Part shown: positions 28,234-36,328 of the stretch, in pieces | Numbering within the stretch: the stretch's first letter is position 1 | Layout: the number at the start of each line of letters is the position of its first letter | Assembly (NCBI GenBank): GCA_003105015.1 | Contig: PQAF01000034.1 | Span: 62,001-126,000, forward strand | DNA from: Rhodocyclales bacterium | GTDB taxonomy: Bacteria > Pseudomonadota > Gammaproteobacteria > Burkholderiales > Rhodocyclaceae | Length of the DNA: 64,000 bases | Direction of reading: 5' to 3' | Position numbers and translations under genes: made by a program | The notes under the pieces: generated by a model | What the model saw: the letters and a program-made list of their open reading frames with translations, nothing else | The model's database searches: none | What the model was told of the DNA's origin: nothing

Positions 28234-29223
28234 ATGAAGATCGCCGTCCTCGGCGCCGGCGCGTGGGGAACGGCCCTCGCCATCGCCTTCGCCCGTCGCC
28301 ATGAAGTGACCCTGTGGGCGCGTGATGCCGGCCAGGCGGCCGCCATGCGCGCGACGCGCGAGAACGCCCGCTATCTGCCGGGCAGCCCCCTCCCGGAAGC
28401 GCTTTGCATCGAAGACGATTTCGCTGCTGCGGCCGGCGCCAGCGAACTCAACGTCATCGCCACGCCGCTCGCCGGCCTGCGCGGCACCCTTCACCCGTTG
28501 CGCGCGACAGCGCCGGCGACGCCGGTGATCTGGGTGTGCAAGGGGCTGGAGGCGGGCAGCCAGATGCTGCCGCACCAGATCGTCGCCGGGGAGCTGGGCG
28601 AAGGCGTGCCGTGCGGCGCGCTCACCGGCCCCAGCTTTGCCGAGGAAGTGGCGAAAGGCCTGCCCACGGCCATCACCCTGGCCGCCGCCGATGGCGCCTT
28701 CGCCGAAGCCACGGCGCAGGCACTGCACAATTCGCGCCTGCGCGTGTATGCCAACCACGACGTGGTCGGCGCGGAAGTCGCCGGCGCCGTGAAGAACGTC
28801 ATGGCCATCGCCGCCGGCATTTCCGACGGCATGGGCTTCGGCCTCAATGCACGCGCGGCGCTGATCACGCGCGGCCTGGCCGAGATCACCCGCCTCGGCC
28901 TTGCGCTCGGCGGCAAGCGGGAAACCTTCATGGGGCTTGCCGGAATGGGCGACCTGATCCTCACCTGCACCGGCGACCTGTCGCGCAACCGCCGAGTGGG
29001 CCTGGCGCTGGCCAAGGGCCAGCCGCTGGACCAGATCCTGCGGGAACTCGGCCACACCGCCGAGGGCGTCTCCAGCGCCCGCGAGGTGGCCGTGCTGGCC
29101 GGGCGGCTCGGCATCGAGATGCCGATCACCGAGGCGGTGCGCAGCGTCCTCTACGACGGCGTGCCGGCCAGCGAGGCCGTGGAGCAGCTGCTCGGCCGCG
29201 ACCCCAAGCTGGAGAATGCGTAG
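28234..29223 (+). CDS. gpsA: Glycerol-3-phosphate dehydrogenase [NAD(P)+]
   Basis: 329 residues from the ATG at 28234. The Rossmann motif is [16 protein letters not shown]; the catalytic lysine lies in [20 protein letters not shown], and [20 protein letters not shown] is the family signature. It makes sn-glycerol-3-phosphate for phospholipid synthesis. The order secB-gpsA is conserved in proteobacteria, with the SH3 gene inserted between them here. Confidence 0.96.
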   Translation: MKIAVLGAGAWGTALAIAFARRHEVTLWARDAGQAAAMRATRENARYLPGSPLPEALCIEDDFAAAAGASELNVIATPLAGLRGTLHPLRATAPATPVIWVCKGLEAGSQMLPHQIVAGELGEGVPCGALTGPSFAEEVAKGLPTAITLAAADGAFAEATAQALHNSRLRVYANHDVVGAEVAGAVKNVMAIAAGISDGMGFGLNARAALITRGLAEITRLGLALGGKRETFMGLAGMGDLILTCTGDLSRNRRVGLALAKGQPLDQILRELGHTAEGVSSAREVAVLAGRLGIEMPITEAVRSVLYDGVPASEAVEQLLGRDPKLENA

Positions 29224-29241
29224 GCCGGCCTTCAGCCCGAT

Positions 29242-29706
29242 CTACACGCTCCCCGCATAACCGTTCTGACGCCAGGCCTCGAACACCATCACCGCCACCG
29301 CATTCGAGAGATTCAGGCTGCGGTTGCCCGCCACCATCGGCAGGCGTATGCATCGCCCGGGCGGGGCGGCTTCCAGGATGTCCTGCGGCAGCCCGCGCGA
29401 TTCGGGGCCGAAGACGAAGGCGTCGCCCGGCCGGTAAACGGGCACGTCGAAGCGGGTGTCGCCGCGGGTGCTGACGAAGAACAGCCGGCTGTCCTGCAAA
29501 ACCTTCAGGCATTCCGGCCAATTCTCGTGCACGCTCGTTTGGGCAAGGTCGTGGTAATCCAGTCCGGCCCGGGCCAGTTGCCTGTCTTCCAGGGTGAAGC
29601 CGAGGGGCTTGACCAAATGCAATTTCGTACCGGTGTTGGCGGTCAGTCGTATCGCGTTGCCGGCGTTCGGCGGAATTTCCGGCTCGTAAAGGACGACATG
29701 AAACAC
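29242..29706 (-). CDS. trmL: tRNA (cytidine/uridine-34 2'-O)-methyltransferase
   Basis: 154 residues. SPOUT methyltransferase with the N-terminal [32 protein letters not shown] in the knot region and RCIRLPM followed by [15 protein letters not shown], the SAM-binding trefoil knot. It methylates the wobble ribose of tRNA-Leu isoacceptors. It is convergent with gpsA, 18 bases away, and divergent from mshE. Confidence 0.95.
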   Translation of the reverse strand: MFHVVLYEPEIPPNAGNAIRLTANTGTKLHLVKPLGFTLEDRQLARAGLDYHDLAQTSVHENWPECLKVLQDSRLFFVSTRGDTRFDVPVYRPGDAFVFGPESRGLPQDILEAAPPGRCIRLPMVAGNRSLNLSNAVAVMVFEAWRQNGYAGSV

Positions 29707-29798
29707 TTGAATCCCTTTCGGAATAAGGGTAATTTTGCAGACAATTAGCGGTGTTACGCTGTTTTTTCAATAAACAAGTTTAACTTCTCGGAAACCGC

Positions 29799-31502
29799 AT
29801 GGCGCGTCCGGAAAAGTTTCGCCTCGGTGAAATTCTCGTCCAGCAGAACCTGCTGAGCCAGGAACAATTGCAGGCGGCGCTCGACGAGCAGAAAAAAACC
29901 GGCCGGAAGCTGGGGCGCGTTTTCGTCGACAAGGGCTTCGTCACCGAAGAGCAGATCTCCGAGGCGATCGCCCGGCAGATCAATGCCCCCTACATCAACC
30001 TCAAGTATTTCAACATCAAGCCCGCCACCGTGCGCCTGCTGCCCGAAGCCCAGGCGCGCCGCTTCCGCGCGCTGGTGCTGGAAGAGCGGGACAACGCCGT
30101 GCGCGTCGGCTTTGCCGACCCGACCGACCTGTTCGCCTACGACGAGGTGGCGCGCATCCTGAAGCGCGAGATCGAGCTGGCCGTCGTCACCGAATCCCAG
30201 CTTCTCGAGACGGTCGATCGCGTCTACCAGCGCACCGAGGAAATCAGCGGCCTGGCCAAGGAACTGACGGCCGAGCTCGGCGAAGGCGCGGTCGACCTGG
30301 GCGCGCTGGCGCTCACGCCGGGACTGGAGGAAGCCCCGGTCGTCAAGCTGCTGCAGTCGGTCTTCGAGTCCGCGACGCAGGTGCGCGCCTCCGACATCCA
30401 CATCGAGCCGCAGGAGCGTGCGCTGGTCATCCGCTTCCGCATCGACGGCGTCATGCACGTGCAGACCGAGGCCGACATGAAGATCGCCTCGGCGCTGGTG
30501 CTCCGGCTGAAGCTGATGTCCGGCCTGGACATTTCCGAGAAGCGGCTGCCGCAGGACGGCCGCTTCAACGTCAAGGTGAGGAATGCCGCCATCGACGTGC
30601 GCATCTCGACCATGCCGACGCAGTACGGCGAATCCGTGGTGATGCGCCTGCTCAACCAGGCTTCCGGCATGCTGCGCCTGGAACACCTCGGCATGTCGCC
30701 GCACATCCTCGACCGGCTGCGCGAGGCCGTCCATCGCTCCAGCGGCATGGTGCTGGTGACCGGCCCCACCGGCAGCGGCAAGACCACGACCCTGTATGCC
30801 GCGCTGGCCGAGATCAACACCACCGAGAAGAAGATCATCACCGTCGAGGACCCGGTCGAATACCGGCTGCCGGGCATCAACCAGGTCCAGGTCAGCGACA
30901 AGATCGATTTGAGCTTCGAGCGGGTGCTGCGCTCTGCCCTGCGGCAGGACCCGGACGTGATCCTCGTCGGCGAGATGCGCGACCGGATCACCGCCGAGAT
31001 CGGCCTGCGTGCCGCCATGACCGGCCACATGGTGCTTTCCACCCTGCACACCAACGACGCCGCCAGCACGCCGATCCGCCTGCTCGACATGGGCGTGCCG
31101 CGCTACATGGTGGCGATGTCCCTGCACGTCGTCATCGCCCAGCGCCTGGTGCGCACGCTGTGCGAGCACTGCGCGCGGCCGCGCCGCCTCACGCCCCAGG
31201 AGCACGAGTGGCTGCGCGTGGAGATCGGCGACGAGGTCGACCGCCACGAGTACCGCGAGGGCGCCGGCTGCTCGCATTGCAACGGCACCGGCTACCTCGG
31301 CCGCACCGGCATCTACGAGATGCTCGAGATGACCGCCCCGGTGGTCGAAGCCGCCAACCGCGAGGACCCCGCCGAGTTCATCCGCGCCGCGCGCGAGCAG
31401 ATGGCCCGTCACAACCTGCGCCGCGATGCCATCCGGGCGGTGACCGAGGGCCGTACCACGGTGCACGAGGCGATGCGCACCACCAGCCAGTACGAGGAAT
31501 AG
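29799..31502 (+). CDS. mshE: MSHA pilus assembly ATPase
   Basis: 567 residues. An N-terminal MshEN domain shows two copies of the c-di-GMP-binding motif, starting at RLGEILVQQNLLSQEQ (8-23) and KLGRVFVDKGFVTEEQ (37-52). The ATPase domain has Walker A GPTGSGKTTTLYAAL (about 322), the Asp box ITVEDPVEYRLPG and Walker B DPDVILVGEMRD, then a zinc-binding CEHC/CSHC pair. It powers pilus extension at the inner membrane and is probably switched on by c-di-GMP, as shown for Vibrio MshE. It heads the msh cluster; mshG starts 7 bases after it. Confidence 0.93.
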   Translation: MARPEKFRLGEILVQQNLLSQEQLQAALDEQKKTGRKLGRVFVDKGFVTEEQISEAIARQINAPYINLKYFNIKPATVRLLPEAQARRFRALVLEERDNAVRVGFADPTDLFAYDEVARILKREIELAVVTESQLLETVDRVYQRTEEISGLAKELTAELGEGAVDLGALALTPGLEEAPVVKLLQSVFESATQVRASDIHIEPQERALVIRFRIDGVMHVQTEADMKIASALVLRLKLMSGLDISEKRLPQDGRFNVKVRNAAIDVRISTMPTQYGESVVMRLLNQASGMLRLEHLGMSPHILDRLREAVHRSSGMVLVTGPTGSGKTTTLYAALAEINTTEKKIITVEDPVEYRLPGINQVQVSDKIDLSFERVLRSALRQDPDVILVGEMRDRITAEIGLRAAMTGHMVLSTLHTNDAASTPIRLLDMGVPRYMVAMSLHVVIAQRLVRTLCEHCARPRRLTPQEHEWLRVEIGDEVDRHEYREGAGCSHCNGTGYLGRTGIYEMLEMTAPVVEAANREDPAEFIRAAREQMARHNLRRDAIRAVTEGRTTVHEAMRTTSQYEE

Positions 31503-31509
31503 CCGCGCC

Positions 31510-32736
31510 GTGCCGCATTTCGCCTATGTCGGCCGCAACGCCCAGGGCCAGCGCATCGAAGGCGTGATGGAAAGCGCGACCGGCAGCATCGTTGCAGAGC
31601 ATCTCGCGGAGAGCGGCATCACGCCGGTCAGCATCGCCGAATCCGTGGCTCCCGCCGAGTCCTTCGGCACGCAGCTCTCGCGCCTGCTCGACCGGCAGAA
31701 GGTCGGCTTCATCGACGTGCTGCTCTTCAGCCGGCAGATGTACACCCTGATGAAGGCCGGCGTGCCGATCATGCGCGCCCTGGCCGGCCTGCAGGAATCG
31801 GCGATGAACCGCGCCTTCGCCGCCGTCATCAAGGACCTGCGCGAGGCGCTCGATTCCGGCCGCGAGCTGTCGCAGGCCCTGGCGCGCAACCCCGACGTGT
31901 TCGGCGGTTTCTATGTCGCCATGGTGCGCGTCGGCGAGACGACCGGCCGGCTGGAGGAGATCTTCCTGCAGCTCTTCCACCATCTCGAATTCCAGAAGTT
32001 CATGAAGGACCAGGTCAAGTCGGCGCTGCGCTACCCCAGCTTCGTCGTGCTGGCCATGGCCATCGCCCTGGTCATCATCAACATCTTCGTCATCCCGGCC
32101 TTCGCCAAGGTGTTCAAGGGCTTCAACGCCGAGTTGCCCTTCATGACCCGACTCCTCATCGGCTTTTCCGACTTCACCCTGGCCTGGTGGCCGGCCGTGC
32201 TCGTCGTCCTCGCCGTCGCCGTGTTCGCCTTCCGCATGTTCGTCAAGACCAGGGACGGCCGCCTGGCCTGGGACCGCTTCAAGCTCCACATACCCATCGC
32301 CGGCAAGATCATCCGCAAGGCGACGCTGGCGCGCTTCGCCCGCAGCTTCGCCATGGCCACCCGCAGCGGCGTGCCGATCGTGCAAGGCCTGTCCCTGACC
32401 GGCCAGGTCGTCGAGAACGCCTGGATCGAGAAGAAGCTCGAGGACATGCGCATGGGCGTCGAGCGCGGCGAGAGCGTGCTGCGCACCGCCGTCGCGGCGG
32501 GCGTGTTCACGCCGGTGGTGCTGCAGATGGTGATGGTCGGGGAAGAATCCGGCTCGCTCGACGACATGATGCTGGAGATCGCCGACATGTACCAGCGCGA
32601 GGTGGAGTACGAGCTGAAGACGCTTTCGGCGCAGATCGAACCGATCCTCATCGTCGCCCTCGGCGTCATGGTGCTGATCCTGGCCCTCGGCGTCTTCCTG
32701 CCGATGTGGGACCTCGGCAAGGCGGCGATCAAGTGA
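31510..32736 (+). CDS. mshG: MSHA pilus inner-membrane platform protein
   Basis: 408 residues with a GTG start at 31510. GspF/PilC family: two repeats of the T2SSF domain (about 70-195 and 272-395) and three membrane segments (about 172-198, 220-240, 375-398). The signature MVMVGEESGSLDDMMLEIADMYQREVEYE is present in shorter recognisable parts such as GEESGSLDDM. It is the platform on which MshE acts. Its stop overlaps the next start by one base (TGATG). Confidence 0.92.
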   Translation: MPHFAYVGRNAQGQRIEGVMESATGSIVAEHLAESGITPVSIAESVAPAESFGTQLSRLLDRQKVGFIDVLLFSRQMYTLMKAGVPIMRALAGLQESAMNRAFAAVIKDLREALDSGRELSQALARNPDVFGGFYVAMVRVGETTGRLEEIFLQLFHHLEFQKFMKDQVKSALRYPSFVVLAMAIALVIINIFVIPAFAKVFKGFNAELPFMTRLLIGFSDFTLAWWPAVLVVLAVAVFAFRMFVKTRDGRLAWDRFKLHIPIAGKIIRKATLARFARSFAMATRSGVPIVQGLSLTGQVVENAWIEKKLEDMRMGVERGESVLRTAVAAGVFTPVVLQMVMVGEESGSLDDMMLEIADMYQREVEYELKTLSAQIEPILIVALGVMVLILALGVFLPMWDLGKAAIK

Positions 32737-33236
32737 TGCTGGCGGCCCCGGCAGTCCGGGTTCGTGAAAAATCGCACGGATTCGGCCTCGTCGAGCTGGC
32801 CGTGGCGCTCGCGGTGCTCTCGGCCCTGCTGTATTTCCTGCTCGACCGGGTGCTGTACATGCAGGAGGTGGCCGAGAAGACCGAAGTCGACGAAACGGTG
32901 CGTTCGATCAACTACGCACTGCGCCTGGAGGCCGCCAGCCGAATGGCGCGGGGGGCGGACCCACGGCGGGTGCCGCTGGAAAAGGAGAACCCGGTCAAGT
33001 GGCTGCAGACGCCGCCACGAAATTACCTGGGGGAAATGACCAGGGCACCCGAGCACGCCCGGCCGGCGTACTGGTATTTCCATCCGGAGGAGCGGCAGTT
33101 GATCTACCGGCCCAACCGCGCCGAGCACCTGAAGATCGAAGGCGGGAAGAGCGGCGAACTCCGGTTCGCCGTCCGCGCCGACGCGAGTCAGCCGCATCCC
33201 AGCCTGTTGCCGGTGCTGCCGTATGACTGGTTTTAA
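32736..33236 (+). CDS. mshF: MshF-like protein with prepilin-type N-terminus
   Basis: 166 residues. A short leader is followed by GFGLVELAVALAVLSALLYF, which fits the GFxxxE prepilin processing motif and N-terminal helix, so PilD may cut after the Gly. The rest is soluble and charged, with aromatic-rich YWYFHPEERQLIYRPN. Position between mshG and the major pilin matches mshF of Vibrio and Shewanella; sequence support for the name is mostly positional. It overlaps mshG by one base. Confidence 0.75.
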   Translation: MLAAPAVRVREKSHGFGLVELAVALAVLSALLYFLLDRVLYMQEVAEKTEVDETVRSINYALRLEAASRMARGADPRRVPLEKENPVKWLQTPPRNYLGEMTRAPEHARPAYWYFHPEERQLIYRPNRAEHLKIEGGKSGELRFAVRADASQPHPSLLPVLPYDWF

Positions 33237-33266
33237 GTTATTTCCGGAAAACCGGTAATAATTGGC

Positions 33267-33294
33267 TTGCAGAAGTGTCGTAATCGCTTATTCT
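33267..33294 (+). promoter_or_regulatory. Candidate promoter of the major pilin gene
   Basis: TTGCAG (33267-33272) and TATTCT (33289-33294) are spaced by 16 bases in the AT-rich 92-base gap before mshA. Just upstream, 33238-33261 holds a dyad (TTATT and CCGG arms mirrored by CCGG and AATAA) that could attenuate transcription from mshF. Pilin genes often have a separate strong promoter. Confidence 0.4.
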
Positions 33295-33328
33295 TGAGTT
33301 GCATTTTTATTTGTAGGAGACGGAAGTC

Positions 33329-33865
33329 ATGAAAAGACAAGCAGGTTTCACCCTGATCGAACTGGTGGTCGTGATCGTCATCCTCGGCATCCTTGCCGCG
33401 ACGGCATTGCCGCGCTTCACCAACCTTCAGCGCGATGCGCGTGTGGCGAGCATGAATGCCCTGCGCGGTGCGGTGGAAGCCGCGGCTGCGATGTCGAACG
33501 GCGCGGCGCTGGCGCGTGATGGGCAAGGGGCCATCTATGGCTGTACCGTGGCCGCCGGTGCGGGCGGCGTCAACCTGAACACGGCTCCGGCGGGACAATG
33601 CGTCACCGTGGTCGGCTCCTTCCCGACCGCCAACCTGGCGGGCATCGCGACGGCGGCCGTGCAGACCCCCACCTTCCCGGCGACGAACGCGGCACTGAAC
33701 GCCAAGGGGTACAACACCACCGGCGGCGGTGCTGCCTTGGGGAACGTGCTGACGTTTACATCCTTTAATTCGCCGACCCCGGCCACCTGTTCGTTCACCT
33801 ACACGGCCCCGACCGCATTGGGTTCCGCGCCCGTGATCAGCGCGCTCACCACGACCGGCTGCTGA
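33329..33865 (+). CDS. mshA: MSHA-type major pilin (MshA/MshB-like)
   Basis: 178 residues. The prepilin leader MKRQAG is followed by [20 protein letters not shown], a perfect type IV pilin N-terminal helix with Glu5. The C-terminal globular domain is Ala-, Thr- and Gly-rich with cysteine pairs (CTV/QCV and a terminal C), as expected for disulfide-stabilised pilins. A GGAGACGG ribosome binding site precedes the ATG. Vibrio has both mshB and mshA here; only one gene is present, so the A/B distinction is open. It is AT-richer upstream and probably strongly expressed. Confidence 0.88.
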   Translation: MKRQAGFTLIELVVVIVILGILAATALPRFTNLQRDARVASMNALRGAVEAAAAMSNGAALARDGQGAIYGCTVAAGAGGVNLNTAPAGQCVTVVGSFPTANLAGIATAAVQTPTFPATNAALNAKGYNTTGGGAALGNVLTFTSFNSPTPATCSFTYTAPTALGSAPVISALTTTGC

Positions 33866-33876
33866 TCGGCGAGTGT

Positions 33877-34347
33877 ATGGCGGCGGGACGACCAGGCGCC
33901 CGCGCGACGGGCTTCACCACGGTGGAGCTCGTCGTCACGCTGGTGATCGTCGGCATCCTCGCCGCCATCGCCCTGCCGCGTTTCCAGGACAGCGCCGCGT
34001 TTACCCAGCGCGGCTTCTACGATGAGGTGAAGGCGGCCCTGCGCTATGCGCAGAAGCTCGCCATCGCCAAGCGGCGCGAGGTCTGCGTCGACTTCCCGCC
34101 CGGCCAGGTGGTGCTGACCTTCAATCCCACCACGGTTTCCGGCGCCGCCTGCACCAGCGCCGTCAACCTCCCGGGCCAGTCGGCGCCCTATGTGGTCAAT
34201 GTCCCGGCCGGCATCGCCCTCGTTCCCAGCGCGAACTTCCGTTTCAACGGCCTCGGCCAGCCGACTCCGGCGCCGGTGACGGTGTCGCTGACGGGCCGGG
34301 CGCTGCCGATCACGGTTGCCGCGGAGACCGGCCATGTCTCGAACTGA
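33877..34347 (+). CDS. mshC: MSHA minor pilin MshC-like (GspH type)
   Basis: 156 residues. Prepilin motif GFTTVELVVTLVIVGILAAI near residue 13, followed by a GspH/FimT-like fold with YDEVKAALRYAQKLAIAKRREVC and a beta-rich C-terminus. The N-terminal leader of about 12 residues is rich in Arg/Gly. It starts 11 bases after mshA and overlaps mshD by 14 bases. Assignment to mshC rests on order and on the GspH-like pattern. Confidence 0.82.
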   Translation: MAAGRPGARATGFTTVELVVTLVIVGILAAIALPRFQDSAAFTQRGFYDEVKAALRYAQKLAIAKRREVCVDFPPGQVVLTFNPTTVSGAACTSAVNLPGQSAPYVVNVPAGIALVPSANFRFNGLGQPTPAPVTVSLTGRALPITVAAETGHVSN

Positions 34348-34915
34348 GCGTTTTTCCGCCAGGCGCTCGGGCTGCCGGGGCGTCTCCCTCGTCGAGGTGA
34401 TCATGTTCATCGTCATCGTCGGCATCGCGGCGGGCGGCATCCTCATGGTCTTCGCCAACACGACGCGGGCCAGCGCCGACCCCCTCATCCGCAAGCAGGC
34501 ACTGGCGATCGCCGAGTCGCTGCTCGAGGAGATCCGCCTGATGCCGTTTTCCTTCTGCGATCCGGACGATGCGAACGCGTCGACGGCAACCGGCGCCTTC
34601 GTCGGAGCGGGCGGCTGCGCCGCCACCGTCGAGGCCATGGGGCCGGAAGGAGGCGAGACACGCTATGCCGCGCTGACGCCCTACGACAACGTCAACGACT
34701 ACAACGGCTTCGCCATGGCGGGCGGCATCCTCGACATCACGGGCGCGACGATTGCCGGTCTGGGTTCCTACAGTGCGTCGATCGCCGTGACGCCGCTCGC
34801 CTTCGGCGGCATCGCCGCCACCGAGGCGCAGCAGATCACCGTGACCGTGACCGGCCCGGGCAACATCGCCGTGACCCTCGACGGCGTTCGCACCCGCCAT
34901 GCGCCGAATCTCTGA
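34334..34915 (+). CDS. mshD: MSHA minor pilin MshD-like
   Basis: 193 residues from the ATG at 34334, inside the end of mshC. The leader ends in CRGVSLVEVIMFIVIVGIAA, a prepilin-type segment with Val/Ser replacing the usual Phe-Thr. A LLEEIRLMPFSFCD segment after the helix is typical of PilV/MshD-like minor pilins. Product is exported to the pilus tip or base complex. A TTG at 34316 could extend the protein by six residues. Confidence 0.8.
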   Translation: MSRTERFSARRSGCRGVSLVEVIMFIVIVGIAAGGILMVFANTTRASADPLIRKQALAIAESLLEEIRLMPFSFCDPDDANASTATGAFVGAGGCAATVEAMGPEGGETRYAALTPYDNVNDYNGFAMAGGILDITGATIAGLGSYSASIAVTPLAFGGIAATEAQQITVTVTGPGNIAVTLDGVRTRHAPNL

Positions 34916-35819
34916 CATCGCGGGCATGCGCGGCTCCACCCTGATCGAGCTGGTCACGGCGATGGTGCTCACCGGCATTCTCGCCGCCGCCGCCGCGGTG
35001 TTCCTGCGCCTGCCGATCGCCGGCTACTACGATGTTGCGCGCCGCACCGCCCTCACCGACATCGCCGACCTGGCCGTGCGCCGCTTCAGTCGCGACGTGC
35101 AGACGGCCCTGCCCAACAGCGTGCGCGTGGCCGGCGCCTGCACCGGGCTGACGACCTGCTATCTCGAATACCTGGAGGTGCGCACGGGGGGGCGCTACCG
35201 CGTGGAGCCCTCCGGCGGCGCCACGCAGTGCCCCGCCGGCGCGGGAACCTACACCGACGCGCTGCAGGTCGGCAGCGCCGACACCTGCTTCCGCAGCCTG
35301 GGACCGGTGCCGAACCTGGCTGCCATCGTGGCCGGGGGCGCCGGCGATTACCTCGTGGCGTACAACCTCGGGCCGGGCTTCGCCGGCGCCGACGCCTATG
35401 CCGGCGGACCGGCGACCGGCGGCAACAAGAGCCGCATCACCGCCGTGACCGCCGGCGCCGGGCCGAACCCGGAGGACCGCATCGATTTCCAGAGCCTGGC
35501 TTTTCCCCTGGCCTCGCCGGACAGCCGTTTCCATGTCGTCTCCGGGCCGGTGACCTATGCCTGCGATCCGGTCGCGCAGACCCTGACGCGCCACTGGGGC
35601 TACGCGATCAGCGCGGCGCAGGCGACGCCGCCGGCCGGCGGCAGCAGCGCGCTGCTGGCGACGGGGGTGACGGGCTGCAGCTTCACCTACAATGCCAACG
35701 TCGTCGCGCAGCGCAACGGCGTGGCGGCGATCCGTCTCGAATTGACCCAGGCCGATCCGTCCGGCATGGCGGAAAGGGTGACGATTTTTTCTCAAGTTCA
35801 CGTGAGCAACGTGCCATGA
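34899..35819 (+). CDS. mshO: MSHA minor pilin MshO-like (PilW type)
   Basis: 306 residues. Prepilin segment GSTLIELVTAMVLTGILAAA near residue 12, then a large beta-rich domain with four or more cysteines (ACTG/TTCY, QCPAG, TCFR, ACDP, GCSF). PilW/MshO-like proteins are the larger minor pilins that prime assembly. It overlaps mshD by 17 bases and mshP by four bases. Confidence 0.82.
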   Translation: MRRISDIAGMRGSTLIELVTAMVLTGILAAAAAVFLRLPIAGYYDVARRTALTDIADLAVRRFSRDVQTALPNSVRVAGACTGLTTCYLEYLEVRTGGRYRVEPSGGATQCPAGAGTYTDALQVGSADTCFRSLGPVPNLAAIVAGGAGDYLVAYNLGPGFAGADAYAGGPATGGNKSRITAVTAGAGPNPEDRIDFQSLAFPLASPDSRFHVVSGPVTYACDPVAQTLTRHWGYAISAAQATPPAGGSSALLATGVTGCSFTYNANVVAQRNGVAAIRLELTQADPSGMAERVTIFSQVHVSNVP

Positions 35820-36241
35820 ATGCCAGGCAGCGCGGCTTCTCCATCATCACGGCAATCTTCCTGATCGTCGTGCTGGCCGCCTTCGGCGCCTTCGCCGTGA
35901 GCATGTTCCGCGTCCAGCAGGCCTCGGCGGCGCTCGACGAGCTGGGTTCGCGCGCCTATCAGGCGGCGCAGGCAGGCATCGAGTGGGGCGCCTGGCAGGT
36001 GCTCAGGGGTCCCGGCACCTGCGCGGCGGCGACGGGCAATCTCGCCCTGCCCGGTTCGCTCTCGGGCTTTACGGCCACGGTCACCTGCGCCTCGACGTCG
36101 CATACCGAAGCCGGCAATCCGGTTACGATATATCAACTGACCGCCACGGCCTGCAACCAGCCGGCGGCCGGGGCCTGCCCGAATCCGGCGCCGGGACCGG
36201 ACTACGTCGAGCGGCAGGTGCAGGGAGCGATGGAGCGATGA
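35816..36241 (+). CDS. mshP: MSHA biogenesis protein MshP-like (PilX type)
   Basis: 141 residues. RGFSIITAIFLIVVLAAFGA is the N-terminal membrane helix; as in PilX/MshP proteins it has no canonical Glu5. AYQAAQAGIEWGAWQVL is the family's typical second segment. Two cysteine pairs (GTCAA/VTCAS and TACN/GACP) lie in the rest. It overlaps mshO by four bases, and an 87-base gap with a GACTGACTTTT copy separates it from mshQ. Confidence 0.83.
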   Translation: MNARQRGFSIITAIFLIVVLAAFGAFAVSMFRVQQASAALDELGSRAYQAAQAGIEWGAWQVLRGPGTCAAATGNLALPGSLSGFTATVTCASTSHTEAGNPVTIYQLTATACNQPAAGACPNPAPGPDYVERQVQGAMER

Positions 36242-36305
36242 GTGTGGGGACGGCGGTTTTTCGAAGAGCCAACTGCAGCAAGGCGGGCGGTCGCCGTCTT
36301 GCAGG

Positions 36306-36316
36306 GACTGACTTTT
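36306..36316 (+). repeat. Copy 5 of the dispersed word GACTGACTTTT
   Basis: Exact copy 13 bases before the preferred mshQ start codon, in a stretch that is probably leader rather than coding. Confidence 0.7.
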
Positions 36317-36328
36317 CCGGTTGAGGCC

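Noticed and set aside
28121..28234. Extra coding frame between the SH3 gene and gpsA
   Set aside because: Short, proline-rich and without a ribosome binding site; the GC-rich hairpin explains the composition.
32187..33236. Possible frameshifted fusion between mshG and mshF
   Set aside because: mshG is intact in its own frame and mshF has its own ATG at 32736.
36242..36328. Upstream extension of mshQ from a GTG
   Set aside because: The extra residues are not signal-peptide-like, and the ATG at 36329 begins a classical signal peptide.
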